Shown here: in pieces, positions 1-6,666 of the stretch
Layout of the letters: each line of letters starts with the position of its first letter
Numbering within the stretch: position 1 is the stretch's first letter
Origin: Actinomycetota bacterium
GTDB taxonomy: Bacteria; Actinomycetota; Actinomycetes; Acidothermales; Acidothermaceae
NCBI GenBank assembly: GCA_003134755.1
Contig: PLCK01000286.1
Location: 12,143-35,727, forward strand
Reading direction: 5' to 3'
Length of the DNA stretch: 23,585 nt
Notes under the pieces: model-generated
Told to the model about the DNA's origin: nothing
Database searches by the model: none
The model's input: the letters and a program-made list of their open reading frames with translations, nothing else
Program-made: the position numbers and the translations under genes

Positions 1-349
1 CGGCACCAACGACCTGACCCAGATGGGCTGGGGATTCTCGCGAGACGACGTCGAGGGCGCATTTTTCGGTCGTTATATGGACTTGGGCATCTTTGGCGTC
101 TCGCCGTTCGAGACCCTCGACCGCGACGGCATCGGCCGGCTCGTGCGCATCGCGGTCGAGGAGGGCCGCGCCACGCGTCCTGACCTGCGCATCGGCATCT
201 GCGGCGAGCATGGCGGCGATCCCGACTCGGTGCACTTCTGCCACGAGGTCGGCCTCGACTACGTTTCGTGCTCGCCGTTCCGGATTCCGGTGGCTCGCCT
301 CGAAGCCGGACGGGCCGCGATCGAGACCAGCGGGAGCGACACTCGTTGA
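1..349 (+). CDS. ppdK: Pyruvate, phosphate dikinase, C-terminal fragment (5' end outside window)
   Basis: The reading frame is open from base 2 and begins upstream of the window. The encoded ~115 residues match the end of the PEP/pyruvate-binding TIM barrel of pyruvate, phosphate dikinase: GTNDLTQM near the left edge, then NPFETLDR-like SPFETLDRDG, RATRPDLRIGICGEHGGDP and a closing DYVSCSPFRIPVARL. The Cys of GICGEHGG is the catalytic acid/base cysteine of this family and is intact. The enzyme interconverts pyruvate + ATP + Pi with PEP + AMP + PPi in the cytoplasm and belongs to gluconeogenic or glycolytic PEP metabolism. The related PEP synthase and PTS enzyme I share the fold, but the FETLDR and ATRPDL signatures favour PPDK. 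The stop is TGA at 347-349. Nothing downstream is coupled to it: an 83-bp gap with inverted repeats follows. Confidence 0.93.
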   Translation, partial: GTNDLTQMGWGFSRDDVEGAFFGRYMDLGIFGVSPFETLDRDGIGRLVRIAVEEGRATRPDLRIGICGEHGGDPDSVHFCHEVGLDYVSCSPFRIPVARLEAGRAAIETSGSDTR

Positions 350-352
350 GGT

Positions 353-432
353 TTGAGGCTCATAGCGATCGGCACTCGGGTGATCTGTGGACGCAGCCCG
401 GGCTGACTCGAAAATCTAGGTAGCCTCAACGC
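353..432 (+). promoter_or_regulatory. Promoter region of the lipoprotein gene: -10-like TAGCCT, a 12-bp palindrome and an 8-bp inverted repeat
   Basis: TAGCCT (421-426) fits the TAnnnT -10 form and ends 6 nt before the ATG at 433, with no Shine-Dalgarno between them, so transcription probably starts at or next to the ATG (leaderless; inference). The perfect palindrome CAGCCCGGGCTG (394-405) lies where a -35 element would be. In addition TTGAGGCT (353-360) is repeated inverted as AGCCTCAA (422-429), overlapping the -10. The repeats could be operator sites or the end of the upstream gene's terminator. Confidence 0.45.
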
Positions 433-1122
433 ATGAACCGGGGGAGCGCGCCATTTGTCGTGGCCGCTGTCTTGGTTTCCGTGCTGGCCGTTGGCTGCTC
501 TGGTGGCAGCCCTCCAACCGCCTTGTCAGCAGCCGTTCCGACAACCTCAACAGTCGGGACGCCGATTAGCTCGGCTATTCCGTCCGCTTCGGTGGCGGTA
601 ACGAGTGCAGCCTCCGCAGTTGCATCCTCGGCCAGCTCGGCCAGCTCGGCCAGTCCGAGCGGGTCGGGCTCGTCGGTGGGTTCGGACAGCACGACCGGAC
701 CGTTCGGACCCGATCCCGCGTCCGCTCGCCGTGCCGCCGAAAAGGTCGTCCACGACTACTACGCCACTGTGAATGCCGCTATCCGTACAGGAGATCTCAG
801 CGAGCTGGAAAAGAGTTTCCTGCCGACATGCTCGCTCTGCGCTCGAGAGATCGCCACCTACAAGGCGGTCTTCGATGCCGGTAGCTCCGTTTGGGGCGGT
901 CTGATCGTTGTCAATGACGCCCGTGCCGTGGGCGTTGGTCAATCAAACGTCATAACGGTGCACACGAGCATCACAGAGGGAGCGAGCGCGGTCGTCGGCA
1001 AAGAGGGCCAGGTGTTGAAGTCTTTCCCTGCCGCGACGAATCCCAACTTGCTGTTTGAGGTGAAGATAACGGCAACTGGTCGCATCGTCGTTGCAGACGT
1101 CGGACAGCTGGCAACCCAATGA
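433..1122 (+). CDS. Ser/Ala-rich lipoprotein, DUF6318-like
   Basis: A 229-aa predicted lipoprotein. It has an N-terminal Arg, a hydrophobic stretch at residues 8-20 and a lipobox ending in Cys22 (AVGC). Residues 24-90 are low-complexity Ser/Ala/Thr/Pro, partly built from a 9-bp tandem unit around 630-653 that encodes Ala-Ser-Ser steps, and probably act as a flexible spacer from the membrane. The folded part (about 96-229) contains ARRAAEKVVHDYYATVNAAIRTGDL and a CxxC at Cys133/Cys136 (PTCSLC). This pattern resembles the actinobacterial DUF6318 lipoproteins, which are SnoaL/NTF2-like in appearance and have no known function; family assignment is from memory. Its stop overlaps the next gene's ATG (ATGA at 1119-1122), so the two are co-translated and probably work together at the cell surface. 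The ATG at 433 is chosen because it gives the signal peptide and follows a -10 hexamer. Confidence 0.85.
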   Translation: MNRGSAPFVVAAVLVSVLAVGCSGGSPPTALSAAVPTTSTVGTPISSAIPSASVAVTSAASAVASSASSASSASPSGSGSSVGSDSTTGPFGPDPASARRAAEKVVHDYYATVNAAIRTGDLSELEKSFLPTCSLCAREIATYKAVFDAGSSVWGGLIVVNDARAVGVGQSNVITVHTSITEGASAVVGKEGQVLKSFPAATNPNLLFEVKITATGRIVVADVGQLATQ

Positions 1123-2030
1123 CGCGGCAATCTCGGACCGTACCAAACGTGCTTATCGCATTTTGCCTTGGCACAAGCTTGCTCATCTCGGTGGTCATAG
1201 CTTCGGGGAGTGCGCGCGCTGTGGACTGCGGCTTAGATCCGTTTGCGTGCGTGACGACTACGTCCGACGGCTACAAGTACTACTTCGACGGCACGACGTA
1301 CTACCGAGTCGGTGCCGATCTACCGCACACGGTGCCGGACGGGTCGGGTCCGAAGGCAACGTACGTGTTCGGCTTCACTCCCGATTGCTCGTCCAACACC
1401 GGGCCGACCGACGACGTCATGTGTGTCAGCGCAACCACGGCCTGCGCAGCACTCGGGCAGCAAGGTGTCCTGATGGTCGAGTGGTACCGCGAGACAGCAC
1501 CCGTCCCCGGTAACTGGACGCGCGGCGCGACGCTGTGCACCGGCCCAGGCACTGTCGTAACGCTCGCCCAGGTCCGTGCCGGCGTGAACACCCAGATCGA
1601 GGACATCGTCAAGCACTTGCCAAGCCAACAACCGACTGTTCAGCCCGACGACCCGGTGTTGGTGAACCTGCCGGCAATCGTCATCGCGCCGGCTCCCGGC
1701 AACCCAGACTTCGCGGTCACGTTGCCGCTCCCGGGCCAGGTGCACATCACGGCGACCTATCACTGGGACTTCGGCGACGGCACCGGGCTCGACACGGACC
1801 AGATCGGCACCGGCTACGACGGGACCGACCCACGCCAAGCGCCAGGCCATTACCTGAGTCACACCTACGCCAAGGCCCAGGCCAATACCGCGGTCACGCT
1901 CACGGTCACCTGGCACGCGACGTTCGCGGTCGCCGGCGTGGCTCCGATCACGTTGCCCGACGTCGTTCTCCCGCCGCTGACCAAGGTGATCCAGGTGCAC
2001 GAGGCCCGCGGCGTCCTGGTCACCGGCTGA
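1119..2030 (+). CDS. Secreted protein with a PKD-like beta-sandwich segment
   Basis: A 303-aa exported protein. It has an Arg-containing N-terminus, a hydrophobic core at residues 11-28 and a likely signal peptidase I site after Ala34 (SARA). The mature part has six Cys, all before residue 141, suggesting disulfides. Near the C-terminus, residues 214-250 run YHWDFGDGTG ... HTY, the classic signature of PKD domains, Ig-like folds often used for surface adhesion or protein contacts. The N-terminal half (YKYYFDGTTYYRVG, then a Cys-rich stretch) is not recognised. Its ATG overlaps the stop of the upstream lipoprotein gene by 4 nt, so the pair forms a two-gene export unit. The same pairing of an unknown lipoprotein with a PKD-type protein is familiar from other actinobacteria, but no function is established. 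No catalytic motif is visible. Confidence 0.85.
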   Translation: MTRQSRTVPNVLIAFCLGTSLLISVVIASGSARAVDCGLDPFACVTTTSDGYKYYFDGTTYYRVGADLPHTVPDGSGPKATYVFGFTPDCSSNTGPTDDVMCVSATTACAALGQQGVLMVEWYRETAPVPGNWTRGATLCTGPGTVVTLAQVRAGVNTQIEDIVKHLPSQQPTVQPDDPVLVNLPAIVIAPAPGNPDFAVTLPLPGQVHITATYHWDFGDGTGLDTDQIGTGYDGTDPRQAPGHYLSHTYAKAQANTAVTLTVTWHATFAVAGVAPITLPDVVLPPLTKVIQVHEARGVLVTG

Positions 2031-2053
2031 CCGGTGCCGAGGACCGGTGCCGA
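2029..2053 (+). repeat. 12-bp direct repeat across the end of the PKD gene
   Basis: GACCGGTGCCGA occurs at 2029-2040 (beginning inside the TGA stop) and again at 2042-2053. It looks like a small local duplication and gives no coding signal. Confidence 0.6.
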
Positions 2054-2141
2054 TGGCCGGTATCAGGTGCGGTTCGGGGTGGATCTTCTTCCTGAGGGCG
2101 CGGATACTTCGTGCCAACGGACCCGATCAGGGAAGGCCATC

Positions 2142-2822
2142 ATGGGTAACCTAGCCAACTTCCTGCCAAGCACACACGGCCTGCATTACGCCAACTCGTG
2201 GGCATCGGCGCCTGTCGTCGAGATCCCGACATCGTTCGGCAACATCGAGGTCGGCAACGCTAAGCATGGTCTGTGCGGTGGCATGGCGTTCGCCGTCCGC
2301 GACCTCTTCGAGGCCGGCAAGACACCACCGCCCGAGACGGCGAATCCCGACTCCAAGTCGCCGGCCTTCCACTACATCACCAGCCGTCTCATCGACAGCT
2401 TCGACCTCCCACGCGGGGTCGCTCTCTACTACGAGTGGATGAACCTGCCGACCGGTGACGAGTTCTTCATCCACGGGACGTCGAGGCGCACCATTAACGA
2501 GACCATGCCGGTGATTCGCCGCACGATCGACGAAGGTCACCCGTGCACGATCGGCCTCGTCTGCGTGCACTCGGCGAACCCGCAGGATCTCGGTCAGAAC
2601 CACCAGGTGACGGCCTACGGTTACACCGACGCGGGCACGACGACGACGGTGCGGCTCTACGACCCCAACCATCCGGACGACGACAACGTGACGATCGTCT
2701 TCGACAACAGCAATTCTCACCACACAACGAAGTTCAGCTACTCCTACGACGACCACCAGCTGGTCGGGTTCTTCCCGAGCGCGTACTCGCCGAAGGACCC
2801 CTCGCCGCTCTTCCAGTCCTGA
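2142..2822 (+). CDS. Unknown protein with a papain-like Cys/His/Asp pattern
   Basis: A 226-aa protein without signal peptide or membrane segment. Three blocks line up as a papain-type active site: GLCGGMAFAVRDLF (Cys45, at the head of a helix), QNHQVTAYGY (His154) and RLYDPNHP (Asp174/Asn176). The spacing and the flanking strand patterns resemble C39-like or other papain-fold proteins, so hydrolase or amidase/transamidase activity is possible; this is inference, and I do not recognise a named family. The start at 2142 is preferred over an in-frame ATG at 2034 because GGAAGG lies 5 nt upstream and the intervening codons do not look like protein. It follows the two exported proteins by 111 bp. 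If it acts with them, the missing signal peptide means cytoplasmic action or non-classical export. It ends 39 bp before dgt. Confidence 0.75.
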   Translation: MGNLANFLPSTHGLHYANSWASAPVVEIPTSFGNIEVGNAKHGLCGGMAFAVRDLFEAGKTPPPETANPDSKSPAFHYITSRLIDSFDLPRGVALYYEWMNLPTGDEFFIHGTSRRTINETMPVIRRTIDEGHPCTIGLVCVHSANPQDLGQNHQVTAYGYTDAGTTTTVRLYDPNHPDDDNVTIVFDNSNSHHTTKFSYSYDDHQLVGFFPSAYSPKDPSPLFQS

Positions 2823-2848
2823 CCGACGCAACCGGCGATCTGCCGGGG

Positions 2849-2854
2849 TAACGT
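2849..2854 (+). promoter_or_regulatory. -10-like TAACGT before dgt, probable leaderless start
   Basis: TAACGT fits TAnnnT and sits 7 nt before the GTG start of dgt, with no ribosome-binding site between. This is the geometry of leaderless actinobacterial genes. No clear -35 hexamer is seen. Confidence 0.45.
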
Positions 2855-2861
2855 CTGAAGC

Positions 2862-4115
2862 GTGAACGAGTCGGTGGCCCGCTACGACGAGGCGGCCCGT
2901 GCCCGTTGGGTGAGCGAGCCCCCGAAGCGGCCGGGGCGTAGCGCTTTCGAACGCGATCGCGCCCGCGTCGTCCACAGCTCGGCGCTTCGCCGGCTCGGTG
3001 CCAAGACCCAGGTGGTCGGTCCGGCCGACGTCGACAGCGATTTCCCTCGCACCCGACTCACGCACTCCCTCGAGTGCGCGCAGGTGGGCCGTGAGCTCGG
3101 CGCGGCCCTCGGCTGCGATCCCGACCTGGTCGAGACGGCCTGTCTTGCGCACGACCTCGGCCACCCGCCGTTCGGGCACAACGGTGAGGTGGCACTCGAC
3201 CAGGCCGCCGCCCAGATCGGTGGATTCGAGGGCAACGCGCAATCGTTCCGGCTGCTTACCCGGCTCGAAGCCAAGACGGTCCGCCCAGATGGCACCAGCG
3301 CCGGCCTCAACCTGACCAGAGCCAGCCTTGACGCCGCGACGAAGTATCCGTGGCCCAAGCGTGGCGGGACCACCAAATTCGGCGTGTACGACGACGATCT
3401 CGAGGCCTTCGCCTGGGCCAGAACGGGCGCACCCGAAGAGCGACGATGCATCGAGGCGCAGGTCATGGACTGGGCCGACGATGTCGCGTACTCGGTCCAC
3501 GACCTCGAAGACGGCGTCGAGGCCGGCCTCATCAAACTCGACCATCTGAGCGACCCCGGCGTGTGGCGCGAGGTCATGGCTGCGGCCGTCGAGCTCTACG
3601 TGCCCGACGCTGAGGCGGCCGAACTCGAGGTCGGCGTCCGCAATCTCGTCGCGATGCCGTGCTGGCCGGCAGCTCACGACGGCAGTCTGAATTCCCTGGC
3701 AGCATTGAAGAATCTGACCAGTCAGCTGATCGGTCGATTCTGTGGGGGAGCCGAGGCCGCGACCCGTGAGGCGTACGGGCGCGGGCCGCTCACCAGGTAC
3801 GTCGCCGACCTCGTCGTCCCGCGAGCTGATCGTGTCGAATGCGCGCTCCTGAAGGCCGTCACCGCGCACTACGTCATGAACCGCGAGGGCGTCGGCGCGA
3901 TTCACGATCGGCAACGCGCGCTACTGCTCGAGCTCATCGACCAGTTGCGCACGCAGGGCAGCCGGGCGCTCGAACCTGTCTTCCGGACGACGTGGGAAGC
4001 CGCGACTGACGACGACGCGCGCCTTCGGGTGGTCGTCGATCAGGTCGCTTCACTCACGGACACCTCAGCGGTTATCTGGCATCGGCGCGGACAGCACAGA
4101 GGGGACGTGTGGTGA
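2862..4115 (+). CDS. dgt: Deoxyguanosinetriphosphate triphosphohydrolase (dGTPase), HD family
   Basis: 417 aa, typical length for the type 2 dGTPase family, which removes triphosphate from dNTPs (dNTP + H2O to deoxynucleoside + PPPi) and so affects the dNTP pool. Early residues RSAFERDRARVVHSSALRRL and RTRLTHSLECAQVGRELG give the family's N-terminal signature with His68. The HD pair is His97-Asp98 in CLAHDLGHPPFGHNGE. The later metal-ligand region is DWADDVAYSVHDLEDG around residues 203-218. All residues expected for metal binding appear present. Start GTG at 2862 follows a -10 hexamer at 7 nt. The stop TGA overlaps a GTG start of the following flavoprotein gene (GTGA, 4112-4115). Mycobacteria also keep dgt next to dnaG; here three other genes lie between them. 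Confidence 0.96.
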   Translation: MNESVARYDEAARARWVSEPPKRPGRSAFERDRARVVHSSALRRLGAKTQVVGPADVDSDFPRTRLTHSLECAQVGRELGAALGCDPDLVETACLAHDLGHPPFGHNGEVALDQAAAQIGGFEGNAQSFRLLTRLEAKTVRPDGTSAGLNLTRASLDAATKYPWPKRGGTTKFGVYDDDLEAFAWARTGAPEERRCIEAQVMDWADDVAYSVHDLEDGVEAGLIKLDHLSDPGVWREVMAAAVELYVPDAEAAELEVGVRNLVAMPCWPAAHDGSLNSLAALKNLTSQLIGRFCGGAEAATREAYGRGPLTRYVADLVVPRADRVECALLKAVTAHYVMNREGVGAIHDRQRALLLELIDQLRTQGSRALEPVFRTTWEAATDDDARLRVVVDQVASLTDTSAVIWHRRGQHRGDVW

Positions 4116-5341
4116 GCGAATCGACGTTCGTCATCGTCGGCGCCAGCCTGGCCGGAGCGAAGGCGGCCGAAGCGCTGCGCGACGGAGGATTCGACGGTCG
4201 GATCATCCTGATCGGTGAAGAGCAGCAGCGACCGTACGAGCGGCCACCGTTGTCCAAGGGATACCTGACCGGCAAGGAAGCGGCCGAAAAGGCCTACGTG
4301 CACGAGGAATCCTGGTACGCCGAGCACAACATCGACCTGCGGCTCGGGATACGCGCCACCAGAATCGACCGGGAACACCGCGAGGTCCAGCTCGAAGGCG
4401 GCGAGCGCGTCCACTACGACAAGCTGTTGCTCGCCACCGGATCATCTGTCGTGCGGTTGAAGGTACCCGGCAGCGAGCTTGAAGGACTGCGGTACCTGCG
4501 AACCTTCGACGAGAGCACCGAGCTGCGGGCAGTGCTGGCCGAGGGTGGCCAACTCGTCGTCATCGGCGGCGGCTGGATCGGTCTCGAGGTGGCATCGGCT
4601 GCCCGTGGCTACGGCGCCAGCGTCGTGTTGATCGAACAGCAGGCCCAACCGCTGCTCGCGGTGCTCGGACCCGAGCTCGGTGCGTTCTATGCGCAGGTGC
4701 ACCGCGACCACGGGGTCGACGTCCGGCTCGGCGTCGGTGTGCAGGCCATCACGGGCGACGGCGGCAGGCTCACGACGGTGGTCACGTCCGACGGTCACGA
4801 GGTACCGGCCGACGCCGTCGTCGCCGGTCTCGGGATCCGGCCGAACGTCGAACTTGCGGCCGATGCGGGTCTGTTGGTCGACGACGGGGTCGTGGTCGAC
4901 GAGTATCTGCGGACCACCGACCCCGACATCTACGCCGCCGGTGACGTCGCGAACGCCCATAATTCGTTACTGGGCAGGCAGATCCGGGTCGAGCACTGGG
5001 CGAACGCGAAGGATCAGGGATCGGCGGCGGCGCGGTCGATGCTCGGCTTCGACGAGCCGTTCGCGAAGGTGCCGTACTTCTATTCCGATCAGTACGACCT
5101 CGGCATGGAGTACAGCGGTTACGTCCGCCCAGGCGATTTCGACAGTCTGATCTACCGTGGCGACCCCGCGAGCCACGAGTTCTGCGCCTTCTGGCTGAAC
5201 AAGCGAACGATCGTGGCCGGTATGAACGTCAACGTCTGGGACGTGCACCCGACGATTCGCGCACTGATCAAATCAGCAGCACCGGTGGACGCCGATCGGC
5301 TGGCCGATCCCGCTGCGCCGCTCGCCGACGTGGCCGACTGA
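4112..5341 (+). CDS. FAD-dependent NAD(P)H ferredoxin-reductase-type oxidoreductase
   Basis: 409 aa, the length of single-component ferredoxin/rubredoxin reductases that pass electrons from NAD(P)H via FAD to an iron-sulfur protein. Visible parts: N-terminal FAD-binding Rossmann motif VIVGASLAGAKAAEAL (residues 7-22); PYERPPLSKGYL (41-52); the ATG loop LLLATG (about 105-110); the NAD(P)-binding motif VIGGGWIGLEVA (150-161); the second FAD motif YAAGDVA with Asp278; and RVEHWANAKDQG leading into a reductase C-terminal dimer domain. No ferredoxin, P450 or oxygenase gene is adjacent, so its electron acceptor is unknown. A GTG three bases earlier (4109) is possible. GTG 4112 is preferred because AGAGGGGA then lies 6 nt upstream and the start overlaps the dgt stop. 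The next gene begins 5 bp after the stop, so it sits in a dgt-led operon. Confidence 0.92.
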   Translation: MSESTFVIVGASLAGAKAAEALRDGGFDGRIILIGEEQQRPYERPPLSKGYLTGKEAAEKAYVHEESWYAEHNIDLRLGIRATRIDREHREVQLEGGERVHYDKLLLATGSSVVRLKVPGSELEGLRYLRTFDESTELRAVLAEGGQLVVIGGGWIGLEVASAARGYGASVVLIEQQAQPLLAVLGPELGAFYAQVHRDHGVDVRLGVGVQAITGDGGRLTTVVTSDGHEVPADAVVAGLGIRPNVELAADAGLLVDDGVVVDEYLRTTDPDIYAAGDVANAHNSLLGRQIRVEHWANAKDQGSAAARSMLGFDEPFAKVPYFYSDQYDLGMEYSGYVRPGDFDSLIYRGDPASHEFCAFWLNKRTIVAGMNVNVWDVHPTIRALIKSAAPVDADRLADPAAPLADVAD

Positions 5342-5346
5342 CCGAC

Positions 5347-5796
5347 GTGACCGATCTGGATGCCGAACGGGTTGACTTCGTCGCGCCGGCCGACCTGCAC
5401 GGGTTGCGCCTCGAGGTGCTGCGACCGGGTCAGCCGGCCAGCAGCGTCGACCACGACTACGACTACTTGCCCGACACCTTCCACGTCGCTGCGTTCGGAG
5501 CAGGTGGTGCGATCGCGGCATGCGCCACGTTCTATCCGGAGCCGACCCCTGACGGCCGGCCGGCCTGGCGACTGCGCGCGATGGCCTCGGCACCCGCGCT
5601 GCGAGGCCGAGGGTACGGCGCCCGCGCGCTGCGCTTCGGGATGGCGGAAATACGTAGGCGCGGCGGATTGCTGCTGTGGTGCAATGCACGATCGGGCGCC
5701 CTCTGGTTCTACACAAGGATCGGTTTCTCCACCGTGGGCGACGAATTCGAGATCGCGCCGATCGGCCCGCACTACGTGATGGAGATCGAGCTGTGA
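5347..5796 (+). CDS. GNAT-family N-acetyltransferase
   Basis: 149 aa, normal for a single GNAT domain that transfers an acetyl group from acetyl-CoA to an amine. The central strand WRLRAMASAPALRGRGYGARAL contains the acetyl-CoA pyrophosphate loop RGRGYG at residues 86-91. The second half, LLLWCNARSGALWFYTRIGFSTVGDEF, has the motif B pattern in which an FY on a helix precedes a GF turn. The substrate cannot be read from the sequence. The N-terminal half is acidic and short. GTG at 5347 lies 5 bp after the previous stop, and the TGA stop overlaps the GTG of the PhzF gene (GTGA, 5793-5796), so translation is probably coupled. Confidence 0.92.
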   Translation: MTDLDAERVDFVAPADLHGLRLEVLRPGQPASSVDHDYDYLPDTFHVAAFGAGGAIAACATFYPEPTPDGRPAWRLRAMASAPALRGRGYGARALRFGMAEIRRRGGLLLWCNARSGALWFYTRIGFSTVGDEFEIAPIGPHYVMEIEL

Positions 5797-6656
5797 CCAC
5801 ATTGCCTGACGTTCTGCGTTACGCCGCTTTCACTGACACGCCAAGTGGCGGGAACCCGGCTGGTGTCGTGCTCGATGCGAGCGGCCTCGATGCGCCGACG
5901 ATGCAGGCGATTGCAGCCGACGTCGGCTACTCCGAGACCGCGTTTCTCACACCGATCGGCGATAGCGGCCGCGAGTTCGACGTCCGATACTTCGCGCCGT
6001 CCATCGAAGTGCCGTTCTGCGGGCACGCCACGATCGCGACGGGTGTGGCGCTCGGCGAGCGCCTCGGGGAGGGCACGTTCCTCCTGCATACACAGGCCGG
6101 CGACGTGCCGGTCGAGGTGGCCGCCGGCGATGAACATGGGGTGCGCGCCACCTTGACCAGCGTCGAGCCGACTCTCGCCGACCTCGACCTCGCCGACCTG
6201 AAAGAACTGCTGGTCGCGCTGCGCTGGTCGGCTGACGACCTCGATCCCGCGCTGCCGCCCAAGGTTGCGTTCGGCGGAGCGTGGCATCCGGTGATCGCCG
6301 TCAGTTCGCGGGCGCGGCTGGCCGACCTGAGCTACGACTTCGACGCGCTCCGAACGCTGATGACGGACCGATCCTGGACGACGATCCAGCTGGTGTGGCG
6401 CGAATCGCCGGCGGTCTTTCACGTCCGCAACCCGTTCCCGGTCGGGGGAGTGGTCGAAGATCCGGCGACCGGGGCAGCCGCCGCCGCGTTCGGCCATTAC
6501 CTGCGCGCACTCGGCTTGATCGAGCCGCCGGCGCGGCTGACCTTGCGGCAAGGCGACGATCTTGGCCGTCCGAGCCTGCTGACGGTCGATGTGGACGACG
6601 CCGATCCGCGCATCAGGGTCAGCGGCCACGCGGTACCGATCTTGCAAGCCACCTAG
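5793..6656 (+). CDS. PhzF-family epimerase/isomerase
   Basis: 287 aa, as usual for the PhzF/diaminopimelate-epimerase-like fold. Family blocks are all present: FTDTPSGGNPAGVVLD at the start, YSETAFL with the catalytic Glu48, APSIEVPFCGHATIATG in the middle, and EDPATGAAAAAFGHYL plus GRPSLL in the C-terminal half. Many PhzF paralogues are not in phenazine clusters and their substrates are unknown. No other phenazine genes are present here, so a phenazine role is unlikely. The chosen GTG at 5793 overlaps the stop of the GNAT gene; the frame is open further upstream, but those codons lie inside the GNAT gene in another frame. Its TAG stop forms part of the -10-like hexamer of dnaG, which starts 10 bp later. 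Confidence 0.93.
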   Translation: MTTLPDVLRYAAFTDTPSGGNPAGVVLDASGLDAPTMQAIAADVGYSETAFLTPIGDSGREFDVRYFAPSIEVPFCGHATIATGVALGERLGEGTFLLHTQAGDVPVEVAAGDEHGVRATLTSVEPTLADLDLADLKELLVALRWSADDLDPALPPKVAFGGAWHPVIAVSSRARLADLSYDFDALRTLMTDRSWTTIQLVWRESPAVFHVRNPFPVGGVVEDPATGAAAAAFGHYLRALGLIEPPARLTLRQGDDLGRPSLLTVDVDDADPRIRVSGHAVPILQAT

Positions 6657-6659
6657 ACT
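6654..6659 (+). promoter_or_regulatory. -10-like TAGACT before dnaG, overlapping the phzF stop codon
   Basis: TAGACT begins with the TAG stop of the upstream gene and ends 7 nt before the dnaG GTG. There is no Shine-Dalgarno in the gap, so dnaG may have its own leaderless transcript besides read-through from dgt. The same hexamer appears before the LuxR-type gene at 19699. Confidence 0.5.
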
Positions 6660-6666
6660 CACGTCC

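Noticed and set aside
630..653. Tandem 9-bp units in the lipoprotein gene as a CRISPR or regulatory repeat
   Set aside because: They are in-frame Ala-Ser-Ser codons in a low-complexity linker, with no spacers.
2151..3914. Long minus-strand open frame (587 codons) opposite dgt
   Set aside because: It spans dgt and part of the preceding gene antisense, has no recognisable protein motifs, and arises from the GC-rich third positions of the real genes.
5793..6656. Phenazine biosynthesis role for the PhzF-family protein
   Set aside because: No other phz genes are nearby, and the family is broadly distributed with unrelated substrates.
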